59,253 nt of DNA from Bin80 sp964503085 (GCA_964503085.1 CAZCYQ010000016.1:1-59253); one strand, 5' to 3'. Numbered from the stretch's first letter, positions 8,454 through 17,628 are shown. The notes: generated by a model from the letters alone, not told the origin. Program-made: numbers and translations.

Positions 8454-9500
8454 ATGCAGGCAGTAATGAAAGTCGCTCCCGGGGTCGGGAATATTGAGGT
8501 CCGGGATATCCTGGAACCCAGCCCTGGACCCGACCATGTGAAGCTGAAGGTGCATGCTGCCGGTCTATGCGGAACGGATCTGCACATTTATCACGATGAA
8601 TTCAAATCGTGGCCGCCCGTAGTTCTAGGACATGAGGTCGCCGGAGAAGTCGTCGAGGTAGGGCCAGGAATTTCCGAAGACCTCCTGGGCATGCGTGTCA
8701 CCACGGAAACCTACTATTACACGTGTAAGACCTGTCGATACTGCCGGGATGGCCACACCAATCTTTGTCTGGACAGGCGCTCAATCGGCTCGGCCGTCAA
8801 TGGCGGATTCACAGAATATCTAGTCGTGCCTGCACGCAATCTCCACCAGCTATCCGAACAAATTTCTTACCGCGAAGGGGCTCTCACCGAACCCCTGGCC
8901 TGCGTAGTCCACGGCGTGCTGCTGGTTGCACCGACTGTGCGGGCGGGTGACTTGGCGGTGATCGCAGGCCCCGGTACGATTGGTCTTCTGACACTTCAAG
9001 TACTCAAAGCCAGCCGAGCGACCGTCATTGTCCTCGGCACCGCCACAGATTCACATCGTCTCAGTTTGGCTCGTGATCTTGGAGCTGATTATGTCGTGAA
9101 TGTGGAAACGCGAGATGTGCCGGCACTTGTTCAAGACGTTTCCATTCAGGGATTGGGAGCAGATGTAGTCTATGAATGCTCGGGGGCGGGGGGCGCGGCA
9201 CAAGGACTTTTAGAATTAGTACGCCGTCGTGGTCGCTATGTACAGGTCGGACTCTTTGGCAAACCCGTGGCATGGGACCTTGACCAGGTATGCTACAAGG
9301 AGCTTACTGTTACCGGCAGTAATGCGTCGACACCAGAATCCTGGATTCGGGCTATTCATTTATTAAGTAGCGGCGCAGTAAAAACGGAACCGCTAATCAC
9401 ACATGATTTTCCATTATCGCAGTGGGAAGCCGCTTTTGGCACGTTTACGCAAAAAGACGGTATTAAGACGTTATTCCGCCCACATTTTGAGCGGGGATGA
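8454..9500 (+). CDS. Zinc-dependent alcohol/polyol dehydrogenase (MDR family)
   Basis: A 348-residue medium-chain dehydrogenase of the threonine/sorbitol dehydrogenase type. The catalytic zinc site is C39 (GLCGTD), H60 and E61 (GHEVAGEVVEVG). The structural zinc loop has four cysteines at 91, 94, 97 and 105. The NAD(P)-binding fold carries GPGTIG, and VLGTATDSHR at the second beta strand lacks an obvious coenzyme-discriminating acid. Substrate unknown. It lies directly downstream of the D-threonine aldolase-like gene and 56 bp before hemA, so all three may share transcripts, although the heme operon probably has its own promoter. Confidence 0.87.
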   Translation: MQAVMKVAPGVGNIEVRDILEPSPGPDHVKLKVHAAGLCGTDLHIYHDEFKSWPPVVLGHEVAGEVVEVGPGISEDLLGMRVTTETYYYTCKTCRYCRDGHTNLCLDRRSIGSAVNGGFTEYLVVPARNLHQLSEQISYREGALTEPLACVVHGVLLVAPTVRAGDLAVIAGPGTIGLLTLQVLKASRATVIVLGTATDSHRLSLARDLGADYVVNVETRDVPALVQDVSIQGLGADVVYECSGAGGAAQGLLELVRRRGRYVQVGLFGKPVAWDLDQVCYKELTVTGSNASTPESWIRAIHLLSSGAVKTEPLITHDFPLSQWEAAFGTFTQKDGIKTLFRPHFERG

Positions 9501-9518
9501 AAACCTGTTAATTTTTCG

Positions 9519-9526
9519 TAATTTTG
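9519..9526 (+). promoter_or_regulatory. Possible Bacteroidota-type -7 box upstream of hemA
   Basis: The octamer TAATTTTG matches the TAnnTTTG core of Bacteroidota housekeeping promoters and lies 30 bp upstream of the hemA ATG. No matching -33 TTTG at the usual spacing was found, so this is weak. It is the best candidate for a promoter of the heme operon in the short gap after the dehydrogenase gene. Confidence 0.25.
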
Positions 9527-9556
9527 TTGGTTAGCACCTGTTTATTCTCACACCAC

Positions 9557-10828
9557 ATGATGACTGATTACTCCCTGGGACTTATTGGCATCAGTCATAA
9601 GGCAGCACCTGTGGCTGTCCGGGAGCAATTGGCCCTGCCTCCACATGCACGGTCACAGTTCTTTACCAAAGCACGCTCGTCACTTGACGGCTTGGCCGTG
9701 CTGTCCACCTGCAATCGCGTAGAGTTCTATGGACACGCGGATGGATCTGGTTCAGCCGATGAAGCGCTGCATTTTCTCCTGAATACCTCCTTTGATCTGT
9801 CTACTGTCCAGCCTTACCTGTATCGTAAACAGGCCGGAGAGGTACCACGTCACCTGATGCGTGTTGCGTGCGGCCTGGATTCAATGGTGTTAGGGGAACC
9901 GCAGATTCTGGGACAAGTGAGCGCGTCTTTGCGGTCTGCAGAAACTGCCTCACTGGCCAGCCCCAGACTGAATGCCATATTCCGGGCCGCTGTCAGTGCA
10001 GGCAAACGCGCACGCCAAGAAACTGCGCTCGGACGATTTCCTGTCAGCGTTGCCTCAGTTGCGATTGACCGTATTCGTGTCGAAGCGGGCCCGCTGAGTC
10101 ACCTGCATGTGGCTGTACTGGGTACCGGGGAAATGGGCAGCCTAGCGGGTAAAATCCTGCGAAAAGAAGTGACGGCCCGGCTTACTTTTGTTAACCGCAG
10201 CCTTGAACGTGCAGAAGCTCTGGCGGCGGATGTGTGTGCACAGGCCATGCCACTTGAAGAATTGCGAGCGGCCGTTGCACAGGCCGATGTGCTCATAAGT
10301 GCGAGCGATGCTCCGCATCTGGTGGTTGAGACTGAACACATCAGCCCAAGAACAGATCGCCCACTCCTCCTGGTAGACTTGGCTGTGCCGCGTGATATTG
10401 ACCCTGCGGTCAATCGGCTACCAAACGTTACACTCCTGGATATAGATCACCTGCGCACAGACATTGCGCAGTCAAAAGCCGCACGTCAAGCGGAAATCCC
10501 ACAGGTAGAACAAATCATTGAGCGAGAGTTAGGCCTGCTGGATCGGCGCCTGCGGACCCTGGAGGTCGAACCGATAATTACCGGCCTTCGGCAAAAAGCT
10601 GAGTCCATTCGACAGGCCGAGCTTACCCGGACCCTGGCTGCGCTCGGACCGCTGGATCCCCAGGTGGTACAGCAACTTGAGCATTTTTCGAATGCCCTGG
10701 TCAACAAGCTACTACATGAACCGACCTTGCGTCTTAGAAAAGACGCAGAGAACGATGACAATCCCAAACTGGATTCACACATTATCAGTCGGCTGTTTGA
10801 TCTACAGAACTCCTCGCTCAACGAATGA
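9557..10828 (+). CDS. hemA: Glutamyl-tRNA reductase
   Basis: First enzyme of the C5 route: NADPH-dependent reduction of glutamyl-tRNA to glutamate-1-semialdehyde. At 423 residues it has normal length. Seen: N-terminal GISHKAAPV, the catalytic Cys in VLSTCNRVEFYG (C52), the GEPQILGQV substrate-site motif, a Rossmann NADPH fold (VLGTGEMG) and the C-terminal helical dimerisation domain. The frame opens at a TTG at 9524, but ATG 9557/9560 gives the family N-terminus. First gene of an eight-gene heme cluster, overlapping hemC by 4 bp (ATGA). The glutamate-1-semialdehyde aminotransferase gene hemL is not in this window. Confidence 0.95.
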   Translation: MMTDYSLGLIGISHKAAPVAVREQLALPPHARSQFFTKARSSLDGLAVLSTCNRVEFYGHADGSGSADEALHFLLNTSFDLSTVQPYLYRKQAGEVPRHLMRVACGLDSMVLGEPQILGQVSASLRSAETASLASPRLNAIFRAAVSAGKRARQETALGRFPVSVASVAIDRIRVEAGPLSHLHVAVLGTGEMGSLAGKILRKEVTARLTFVNRSLERAEALAADVCAQAMPLEELRAAVAQADVLISASDAPHLVVETEHISPRTDRPLLLVDLAVPRDIDPAVNRLPNVTLLDIDHLRTDIAQSKAARQAEIPQVEQIIERELGLLDRRLRTLEVEPIITGLRQKAESIRQAELTRTLAALGPLDPQVVQQLEHFSNALVNKLLHEPTLRLRKDAENDDNPKLDSHIISRLFDLQNSSLNE

Positions 10829-11742
10829 GGCGACAGCTGAAGGTAGGTACGCGTCGCTCCCGCCTAGCAATTATTCAAACCGAAGAAGTGATCCAACGCC
10901 TGTCCTTTGCACGCCCGGAATTGGACATCGCCGTTGAAACGCTCACGACTGTCGGGGATCAAACCGCGGGCTCACTCAAGGGTGAGGCCCCCGGGGTCTT
11001 CACCAACACACTGGAAGAGGCGCTCCTCCATAAACAAATTGATTTCGCTGTTCATTCTTTGAAGGATTTGCCAACGCAACTACCGGAAGAACTGATAATT
11101 GCAGCAGTGCCCGAGAGACATGTGGCCTTTGATGCTTTAGTAACAGACTCTGGGTTGACACTTGATGAACTGCCCGAGGGAGCGACTGTCGGTACCTCCA
11201 GCCTGCGACGAACATTGCAATTGCGCGTCGCCCGCCCGGATCTCAATATTATCCCGCTGAGAGGCAATGTTGATACACGGGTCCAGAAGATTCTGAATGG
11301 AGAGCTCCAGGCCGCGGTGCTGGCGGAATCTGGATTGGCAAGACTCGGTATTAGCAGCAGGTATTTGCGACGTATCCCTATGGATACCATGCTCCCTGCA
11401 CCTGCACAGGGTGCCTTGGCCGTGGAGTGCCGCAAAGATGATGAAGTCGCGGCAACTATCTTGCAGGCGATCAATTGTCAGGCGGCCAGTACAGCCACTA
11501 CCGCGGAGCGCTCTTTTCTTGCGTCCGTTGGTGAGGGGTGTGCCGCCCCAATCGCTGCCTACGCAGAGCTTGCAGATGAGCAGATTCATATGCGTGTACA
11601 GGTGCTCTCACGTAAAGGACGTGGCCAATTCTCCGGGTCATGGACTGGAACAGATCCGTTGGCTCTGGCACGAAGACTCGCGAAGAAGGCAGACCAAATG
11701 AGGAACAGATGGGTATATAATTCCCAATTGGAACGTGCGTAG
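10825..11742 (+). CDS. hemC: Porphobilinogen deaminase (hydroxymethylbilane synthase)
   Basis: Polymerises four porphobilinogens into hydroxymethylbilane. 305 residues, normal length. The dipyrromethane-cofactor cysteine is C239 in VGEGCAAPIAAY, the catalytic Asp follows HSLKDLP (D81), and the substrate-binding arginines lie in TVGTSSLRR and PLRGNVDTR. Starts on the ATGA that ends hemA and ends inside the start region of hemD, so translation is coupled in both directions. Confidence 0.95.
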   Translation: MRRQLKVGTRRSRLAIIQTEEVIQRLSFARPELDIAVETLTTVGDQTAGSLKGEAPGVFTNTLEEALLHKQIDFAVHSLKDLPTQLPEELIIAAVPERHVAFDALVTDSGLTLDELPEGATVGTSSLRRTLQLRVARPDLNIIPLRGNVDTRVQKILNGELQAAVLAESGLARLGISSRYLRRIPMDTMLPAPAQGALAVECRKDDEVAATILQAINCQAASTATTAERSFLASVGEGCAAPIAAYAELADEQIHMRVQVLSRKGRGQFSGSWTGTDPLALARRLAKKADQMRNRWVYNSQLERA

Positions 11743-12484
11743 TACACTCACTAATAAACGCATTGCCGTAACACGTCCGGCACATCAATCGGTCTCCATG
11801 TGCCAGATGCTCGAGGCAAGAGGCGCTAAGGTACTGGAATTTCCGACGATTCGGATCGAACCTGCATCTGATCTCCGACCGTTACTGCAGGCATTAAATG
11901 AGCTTGATAACTTCGATCGTGTCATCTTCACCAGTGTAAATGGAGTTATGCATACATGGCAGAATCTAAAGCGTCCGTGGCCGGACTCGGTTCGCGTAGC
12001 TGCCATTGGACCCGCAACCGCTGCAGCGTTGCGTTCACGTAACGTGGAACCTGACTTCGTACCATCTGAGTACGTAGCGGAGGCACTTGCCAGCGGGCTT
12101 GGATCGGTGCGCGATCAGCGGATCCTTTTGCCTCGTGCTTCCAGGGCCCGGCCAGCCCTGGCTGAGTTGCTCAGGGCAGGTGGAGCACAGGTCAGAACTG
12201 TAACGGCATACGAGACCCATGTGAACCGTCCAACAGAAGCGGCATACGCCGCACTCGCAGATGGAGCAGATGCTATCACCTTTACCAGTGGGTCAACTGT
12301 TGAAGGGTTTGCCGCCCTGTTCCCATCTCCGAGCACCCCCGTGACCGCAGCCTGTATTGGCCCCATCACTGCACAGGTTGCATCCAAATCTGGATTCGAG
12401 GTAGCTGTCATAGCAAAAACATATACTACTGAAGGTCTGGTAACCGCTCTTGAAGAGTATTTTGAAAAATTTGAACAAACATAA
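11735..12484 (+). CDS. hemD: Uroporphyrinogen-III synthase
   Basis: Closes hydroxymethylbilane with inversion of ring D to form uroporphyrinogen III. HemD proteins are poorly conserved; the assignment rests on the N-terminal KRIAVTRPAHQS, the two-domain alternating layout, FTSVNGV in the first domain, ITFTSGSTVEGF in the second, CIGPITAQ, and the position between hemC and hemB. 249 residues is the usual length. The GTG at 11735 overlaps the hemC stop by 8 bp and is the only start that leaves the first beta strand intact. Confidence 0.9.
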   Translation: MRSTLTNKRIAVTRPAHQSVSMCQMLEARGAKVLEFPTIRIEPASDLRPLLQALNELDNFDRVIFTSVNGVMHTWQNLKRPWPDSVRVAAIGPATAAALRSRNVEPDFVPSEYVAEALASGLGSVRDQRILLPRASRARPALAELLRAGGAQVRTVTAYETHVNRPTEAAYAALADGADAITFTSGSTVEGFAALFPSPSTPVTAACIGPITAQVASKSGFEVAVIAKTYTTEGLVTALEEYFEKFEQT

Positions 12485-13451
12485 ACGACTGAGGCGACTA
12501 CGTACAACCGGTGCCATGCGACGCATGGTACGGGAAGTGCGGCTTGCACCCGCAGATTTGGTGTATCCTATCTTTGTGACGCGCGATCATGCGGGTCCCA
12601 TTGAAGGAATGCCGGGGGTCTCCCGTCTCACTGTGGAGGGGGCTGTAAAGACAGCACACGAAGCAGCAGCAGCGGGATTAAGTGGTATCCTTCTTTTTGG
12701 CATCCCGCAATCCAAAGATGAAACTGGAACGCGAGCTTTGTCTCCTACCGGAATAATCCCGGAGGCGATTCGTGCTATCAAACGATGTCGCCTGGATCTG
12801 GTGATTATTACCGATGTATGTTTATGCTCCTACACCACACACGGGCACTGTGGACTGATCCATAATAAGATTCTGTCCAACGACGCTACACTTCCCGTAT
12901 TAGCACAAATGGCTCGCGTCCATGCCGACAGCGGGGCAGATATTGTCGCTCCCAGTGGTATGATGGATCACCAGGTAGCCTCGATCCGCAACGAACTGGA
13001 TGCCGCCGGACACCAAGAAGTGGGAATTCTTTCGTACAGTGCCAAGTATGCGTCGGCATTCTACGGCCCCTTCCGCAACGCTGCAGACGGGGCACCGCAA
13101 TTCGGTGACCGCAGAATGCACCAGATGGATCCCTGTAATGCACGTGAAGCCCTTCGTGAGATCCAAATGGATCTGGAGGAAGGAGCAGATCTGATCATGG
13201 TCAAACCCGCACTCGCCTATCTCGATGTTATTCGGAGAATCCGCGATCAGTGGCCGCAGGTGCCCCTGTTTGCCTATAATGTGAGCGGGGAGTATGCCAT
13301 GCTCAAGGCAGCTGCCCAACATGGTTATGCCGAGGAACAGCCCGCTGTGCTGGAAGTGCTCAGCAGTATACGCCGCGCCGGTGCACAAGGCATCATTACG
13401 TATCATGCCCTGGATGCTGCGCGTTGGCTAGGTACACAATCCTCCATATAA
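12450..13451 (+). CDS. hemB: Delta-aminolevulinic acid dehydratase (porphobilinogen synthase)
   Basis: Condenses two 5-aminolevulinates to porphobilinogen. Seen: the Schiff-base lysines in SYSAKYASAFYGPF (K199) and IMVKPALAYLDV (K252), and a cysteine-type zinc site DVCLCSYTTHGHCG (C124, C126, C134), so this is a Zn-dependent HemB rather than the Mg-type with aspartates. No ATG precedes the conserved RRLRTTGAMRRMVRE; starts are TTG 12450 (333 residues, overlapping hemD by 35 bp) or TTG 12471 (overlap 14 bp). A coupled TTG start is unusual but both options lie in the tail of hemD. Confidence 0.94.
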   Translation: MKSILKNLNKHKRLRRLRTTGAMRRMVREVRLAPADLVYPIFVTRDHAGPIEGMPGVSRLTVEGAVKTAHEAAAAGLSGILLFGIPQSKDETGTRALSPTGIIPEAIRAIKRCRLDLVIITDVCLCSYTTHGHCGLIHNKILSNDATLPVLAQMARVHADSGADIVAPSGMMDHQVASIRNELDAAGHQEVGILSYSAKYASAFYGPFRNAADGAPQFGDRRMHQMDPCNAREALREIQMDLEEGADLIMVKPALAYLDVIRRIRDQWPQVPLFAYNVSGEYAMLKAAAQHGYAEEQPAVLEVLSSIRRAGAQGIITYHALDAARWLGTQSSI

Positions 13452-14188
13452 TGGCGATTGATATACAGGAAAACAGGAACGAAGGTGTTGATCTCCGAGA
13501 GCGGGGACGAGATGCTGACGGACGCACGATTTATTGTGACGGCCGACTGTACATGCAACTGCTGGTCTTCACCGGTTATGAACAGCATCCCAAGATATTA
13601 ATACGGACCCTGAACCGATCAAAGCTTTGCGGCGCGTTGTATGCCAGTCTCCATGACCCGAAGGGCGTGGGACTGCTTACGGTATCCGAGAACCCTGAGT
13701 TTTTTGTTACCGAACTTCAGGATTACCTGAGAAGCACGCCGTTTCATGGACTTACATGCCGCACTGAACTGACCTTCATCGGACGTACGTACACCATCGG
13801 ATATGAATCCGATCTGGACGAAACCCTATTCGCACGTCCCAAACGCTATGTCTGTAATCCTGCATGGCCATGGGCCATGTGGTACCCGCTCCGCAGAGCA
13901 GGAACATTTGAGCATCTAAATGCAGAAGAACGGCGGACCATATTGATGGAGCACGGTGGGATCGGACAGGCCTACGGGCGCAGCGACCATGCCCATGATA
14001 TCCGTTTGGCTTGCCATGGTCTGGATCAAAACGACAATGATTTTGTGGTTGGGCTGCTCAGCAAGGATCTCCATCCGCTGTCTGCCATCGTAGAACGTAT
14101 GCGTAAAACCCAACAAACATCGCGCTACTTGAGCAGTATCGGGCCATTCTTTGTTGGACGTGTGCTCTGGCAACAATCGGCCTCGTGA
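13451..14188 (+). CDS. HemQ/ChdC-like chlorite dismutase-family protein (candidate coproheme decarboxylase)
   Basis: A 245-residue protein with the two ferredoxin-like halves of the chlorite dismutase superfamily. By hand alignment to Bacillus/Listeria ChdC: Y145 in MWYPLRR falls on the catalytic tyrosine (YPM motif), H168 in LMEHGGIG on the proximal heme histidine, and LDQNDNDFVVGL plus GPFFVGR on the conserved second half. The distal segment, HAHDIRLACHG (about residues 180-190), differs from the Gln of Firmicutes ChdC. Cotranscribed: its ATG overlaps the hemB stop by 1 nt and hemE follows after 22 bp. Known ChdC converts coproheme to heme b with peroxide as the last step of the coproporphyrin-dependent route; this role here is inferred from motifs and operon position. 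Start at ATG 13451 rather than TTG 13424. Confidence 0.8.
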   Translation: MAIDIQENRNEGVDLRERGRDADGRTIYCDGRLYMQLLVFTGYEQHPKILIRTLNRSKLCGALYASLHDPKGVGLLTVSENPEFFVTELQDYLRSTPFHGLTCRTELTFIGRTYTIGYESDLDETLFARPKRYVCNPAWPWAMWYPLRRAGTFEHLNAEERRTILMEHGGIGQAYGRSDHAHDIRLACHGLDQNDNDFVVGLLSKDLHPLSAIVERMRKTQQTSRYLSSIGPFFVGRVLWQQSAS

Positions 14189-14210
14189 GCAGACTATTCA
14201 TCTCTCCTCC

Positions 14211-15239
14211 ATGACCGGACGCGAACGATTTCTAGCTGCGTGCCACGGCAATGCTGTGGACTGTACCCCGATTTGGATCATGCGACAAGCGGGACGTTAC
14301 CTGCCCGAGTATCGCGCGCTACGCAGTCAGCACTCCATGGAAACTGTCCTGTGCAATCCTGCAATCGCCGCCGAGATCACACTCATGCCATTGAAGCATT
14401 TTTCCCTGGATGCTGCAATTATTTTCTCGGATATTTTGCCACCACTGACGGCCATGGGCCTTGATCTCGCCTTTGTGCCAGGCCATGGCCCTCAAATCGG
14501 CAATCCCCTTCGAACCCCCAAGGCAGTCGACCTGCTAGGTGTACCTCCGGCCCAAGAGGCGATGGGACCAACACTTGAGGCCATAAAAATCGTACGCCCG
14601 GAGCTTGATGCGCGTAATCTGGCCCTCATCGGGTTCGCTGGAGCGCCGTTTACCATGGCCAGTTACGCAATTGAAGGCGGTGCCACACGCACATTTGCAC
14701 GCACCAAAACCTTTATGTACAGCGAACCTGCGGCCTGGGATCGTCTTATGGTGAAGCTTTCGGGTATGACCATAGATTACCTCAAGGCACAGATTGCCGC
14801 CGGTGTGGATTGCGTCCAGCTTTTTGACTCATGGGTCGGAGCGCTGAGCCGGAATGACTATGAACGTTACGTGATGCCCTATAGTCACCGTGTTCTTTCG
14901 GCTGTAGAGGGCTCATCCTTGGTGATCCATTTTAGTACAAACACAGGACCGTATCTGGATGCCGTGGCAGCCGCTGGAGGGCACGTGATTGGAGTGGATT
15001 GGCGGACGCCCATTGACGAGGCATATGCACGGGTGCAAAAACCCGTAATGGGGAACCTGGACCCCGTCGCACTTCTTGCGCCCTGGCGTGAATTAATGCC
15101 CCACGCGCATGAAGTAATGCAAAGTATGAAAGGACAGCCCGGGCATGTGTTCAATCTTGGACACGGTATACTGCCGGAGACACCTGTGGAAAACGTACAG
15201 AGACTGGTTGATTACGTGCATAACTACCACCATGGTTGA
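14211..15239 (+). CDS. hemE: Uroporphyrinogen decarboxylase
   Basis: Removes four acetate carboxyls from uroporphyrinogen III to give coproporphyrinogen III. 342 residues, usual length. The signature N-terminus TPIWIMRQAGRYLPEYR with catalytic Arg is intact, followed by FSDILPPLTAMG, GFAGAPFTMASY, LFDSWVGALS and the C-terminal NLGHGILPETP. The frame opens 60 bp upstream but ATG 14211 (MTGRERF) is the family start and leaves a 22-bp gap from the HemQ-like gene. The stop overlaps the hemH start by 8 bp. Confidence 0.95.
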   Translation: MTGRERFLAACHGNAVDCTPIWIMRQAGRYLPEYRALRSQHSMETVLCNPAIAAEITLMPLKHFSLDAAIIFSDILPPLTAMGLDLAFVPGHGPQIGNPLRTPKAVDLLGVPPAQEAMGPTLEAIKIVRPELDARNLALIGFAGAPFTMASYAIEGGATRTFARTKTFMYSEPAAWDRLMVKLSGMTIDYLKAQIAAGVDCVQLFDSWVGALSRNDYERYVMPYSHRVLSAVEGSSLVIHFSTNTGPYLDAVAAAGGHVIGVDWRTPIDEAYARVQKPVMGNLDPVALLAPWRELMPHAHEVMQSMKGQPGHVFNLGHGILPETPVENVQRLVDYVHNYHHG

Positions 15240-16194
15240 TACGGATACCCCAATTGGGATTCTTTTTATGGCCTATGGCGGACCTGATAGCCTTGAAGAT
15301 ATACCGGGCTATTTGGCCGACATCCGTGCAGGCCGAACGACTTCCAAGGCACTGATCGAGGAAATCACACGTAATTACAGGCTGATCGGTGGATCGTCTC
15401 CACTCCTAGGCCTGACTGCTGAGACGACCAACGCCGTCATGGAACACTTGAATCCACCAGGCGAGACTGCTCGCTTCAAGGCATACCTTGGTATGCGTCA
15501 CTGGGCCCCCTGGATTGAAGAAACGGTCGGTCAGATGATTGAGGATGGTATCAGCCGGTCAGTCAGCCTCGTGCTTGCTCCGCAGTACAGTGGGATGAGC
15601 ATTGCCAAGTACCAGAAAAAGATTGATGCCGGTCTGAAGTTCTATCGCGGACATATCGAATTCTCACACATTGACAGTTACCATGATGCACCCGGTCTGA
15701 TAGAAGCGTTTGCCAACCGTGTACAAATGGGGATAGCGCAATTCCCAGAAGACGAACAGTCAGGTGTGCATGTGATATTCAGTGCACACAGTCTGCCCAC
15801 GCGAATATTAAAGCAGAACGACCCCTACCCCATCCAATGCCGTGAGACCGCGCAATTGGTGGCCAAGGCAGCCGGCCTCAACCCAACTCAATACTCTGGG
15901 TGCTTCCAGTCCGAAGGACGAAGCCCTGAGCCCTGGCTCGGTCCACAGCTGGAAGATTATCTGGTTGATCTGGCCAAACAGGGCATCCAGAATGTTGTCA
16001 GTATTCCGGTGGGATTTGTGTCCGATCATGTAGAGGTGCTCTACGATATTGACATTGAGGCGCAAGCCGTGGCAGATGAACATGAAATGCGACTTGAACG
16101 CCCTCCTTCGCTTAACAGCGACCCACTCTTTGTCCAGGCACTCGCGGACCTTGTTCGAGCGCAGGCTTCGCATGCCGGCTGGCTGACTGCATGA
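15232..16194 (+). CDS. hemH: Ferrochelatase, coproporphyrin (CpfC) type
   Basis: Inserts Fe(II) into a porphyrin. 320 residues. Catalytic His H186 (FSAHSLP) and Glu E268 (SDHVEVLYD) are present. The N-terminus FMAYGGP with Y15, the IRAGR propionate-binding loop (R32, R35) and FQSEGRSPEPWLGP are strikingly like B. subtilis CpfC (Tyr13, His183, Glu264), and unlike the NLGTP start of proteobacterial protoporphyrin ferrochelatases. No C-terminal cysteine cluster for [2Fe-2S] is seen. With the HemQ-like gene upstream and hemY downstream, coproporphyrin III is the more likely substrate (inference). ATG 15232 overlaps hemE by 8 bp. Confidence 0.93.
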   Translation: MVDTDTPIGILFMAYGGPDSLEDIPGYLADIRAGRTTSKALIEEITRNYRLIGGSSPLLGLTAETTNAVMEHLNPPGETARFKAYLGMRHWAPWIEETVGQMIEDGISRSVSLVLAPQYSGMSIAKYQKKIDAGLKFYRGHIEFSHIDSYHDAPGLIEAFANRVQMGIAQFPEDEQSGVHVIFSAHSLPTRILKQNDPYPIQCRETAQLVAKAAGLNPTQYSGCFQSEGRSPEPWLGPQLEDYLVDLAKQGIQNVVSIPVGFVSDHVEVLYDIDIEAQAVADEHEMRLERPPSLNSDPLFVQALADLVRAQASHAGWLTA

Positions 16195-17561
16195 GACGCG
16201 TGGTCATCATTGGGGGCGGCATTACGGGGCTTGCTGCCGCCTGGGCGCTGCGTCAAATATCTGCTCCCCCGGAGATCGTGCTTCTGGAAAAAAGTAACCG
16301 CCTGGGAGGATGCATCCGTACCGAATACTGTGGCGGCTTCCTGATGGAGCACGGACCAGATGTATTCCTGACCCGCAAACCGGAGGCAAGTCAACTTTGC
16401 AAGACACTGGGGCTTCCTATACAGAAAACAAACCAGGATCGGCGTGGTGCTTATCTGCGCCATGGAAGAGAGCTGTACCGCGTACCGGAAGGGATGAGTG
16501 GACTTGTACCTGGAAAAATCTGGCCACTCATCAGTTCGCCGCTGCTGAGCCGCAGAGGCAAGTTACGCGTACTGGCCGAGCTCCTGATACCCTCTAAAGC
16601 AGATGAAACCGACGAGTCCGTGGAGCACTTTTTCAGTAGGCGATTCGGCAAAGAGGCTTTCTCAACCCTGATCGAACCGCTTCTTGGTGGCCTGGCCGGC
16701 GGCGAGGCTGGCAGACTTAGCATGAAAGCTCTCATGCCACATGTTCTACGACTGGAATCCAGTTACGGCAGCTTACTCCTTGGAATCAGCCGGGGATCAA
16801 CGCAGAAGGCCCACTCCTCACTCAGCAGTCTTTCGGGTGGACTTTCGTCACTGGTCACTGCGCTTGAATCGGTCAACCTAGGGAGCATCCGGCTTGCGCA
16901 TGAGGTGACGGAGATTAAAAAGACTGCAAAAGGCTGGGAAGTGAGCATAGCTGATCAGGTGTCCCTGCAAGCTACTGATGTTATTCTGGCTGTACCAGCC
17001 TGGAGTGCTGCGAAGATCACGCGTTCAGTGAATCCAGGACTGACAAAACTTCTTCGCAGCATTGCGTACAGATCAGGCACAATGGTCCATTTAGCCTACC
17101 ATCAAGTAGCCCCCTCTCGTGCGCTGGATGCGTATGGTCATCTAGTTGCACGCCAAGAAACCGGCTCCGTTGCTGCATGCACCTGGAGCTCGGTCAAGTT
17201 AACCGGGCGTGCTCCCGCAGGAGACTTGCTGTTCAGAATTTATCTGCGGGGTACCGACCTGAGCGACGAGGCTGCGCTTACGCAAGCACGCGCCGAAATG
17301 ACCCAGGCGCTGGGAATAACAGCTGAACCGCTATTCACCAGGATTCATCGTTTCCCTGCTGCACTGCCCCAATATACGCTTGGACACACCGAGCGAATAG
17401 CGGAGCTCCAAAACAAGACCAGTTCCTGCGAAGGCCTGTTCCTTGCAGGTAATTATCTGGATGGTGTAGGAATCCCGGATTGCATCCGTAACGGCTTACA
17501 TGCAGCAGACTGTGCGCTGCATCGACATAGAGAAAATTCTTCTGTTGCTCTGGAAGACTAA
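16191..17561 (+). CDS. hemY: Oxygen-dependent proto-/coproporphyrinogen oxidase (HemY/CgoX family)
   Basis: FAD enzyme that oxidises a porphyrinogen to porphyrin with O2. 456 residues. The FAD dinucleotide fold VVIIGGGITGLAAAW is at the N-terminus, RLGGCIRT and MEHGPDVFL follow, and the C-terminal FAD motif is LFLAGNYLDGVGIPDCIRNG. In the coproporphyrin-dependent pathway this family (CgoX) acts on coproporphyrinogen III before iron insertion, which fits the HemH type and the HemQ-like gene here. The start ATG shares 4 bp with the hemH stop. Last gene of the operon. Confidence 0.93.
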   Translation: MRRVVIIGGGITGLAAAWALRQISAPPEIVLLEKSNRLGGCIRTEYCGGFLMEHGPDVFLTRKPEASQLCKTLGLPIQKTNQDRRGAYLRHGRELYRVPEGMSGLVPGKIWPLISSPLLSRRGKLRVLAELLIPSKADETDESVEHFFSRRFGKEAFSTLIEPLLGGLAGGEAGRLSMKALMPHVLRLESSYGSLLLGISRGSTQKAHSSLSSLSGGLSSLVTALESVNLGSIRLAHEVTEIKKTAKGWEVSIADQVSLQATDVILAVPAWSAAKITRSVNPGLTKLLRSIAYRSGTMVHLAYHQVAPSRALDAYGHLVARQETGSVAACTWSSVKLTGRAPAGDLLFRIYLRGTDLSDEAALTQARAEMTQALGITAEPLFTRIHRFPAALPQYTLGHTERIAELQNKTSSCEGLFLAGNYLDGVGIPDCIRNGLHAADCALHRHRENSSVALED

Positions 17562-17599
17562 TGTCCCAGCAGAATCAACTGATCGATTTTTAACCGAGC

Positions 17600-17628
17600 C
17601 AGGCGAAGGTTATGACCACCCTCGCCTG
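17600..17628. terminator. Possible hairpin between convergent genes
   Basis: CAGGCGA (17600-17606) pairs with TCGCCTG (17622-17628) across a 15-nt loop in the 125-bp gap between hemY and the convergent TIM-barrel gene. There is no clear T-run on either side, so factor-independent termination is doubtful. Confidence 0.3.
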
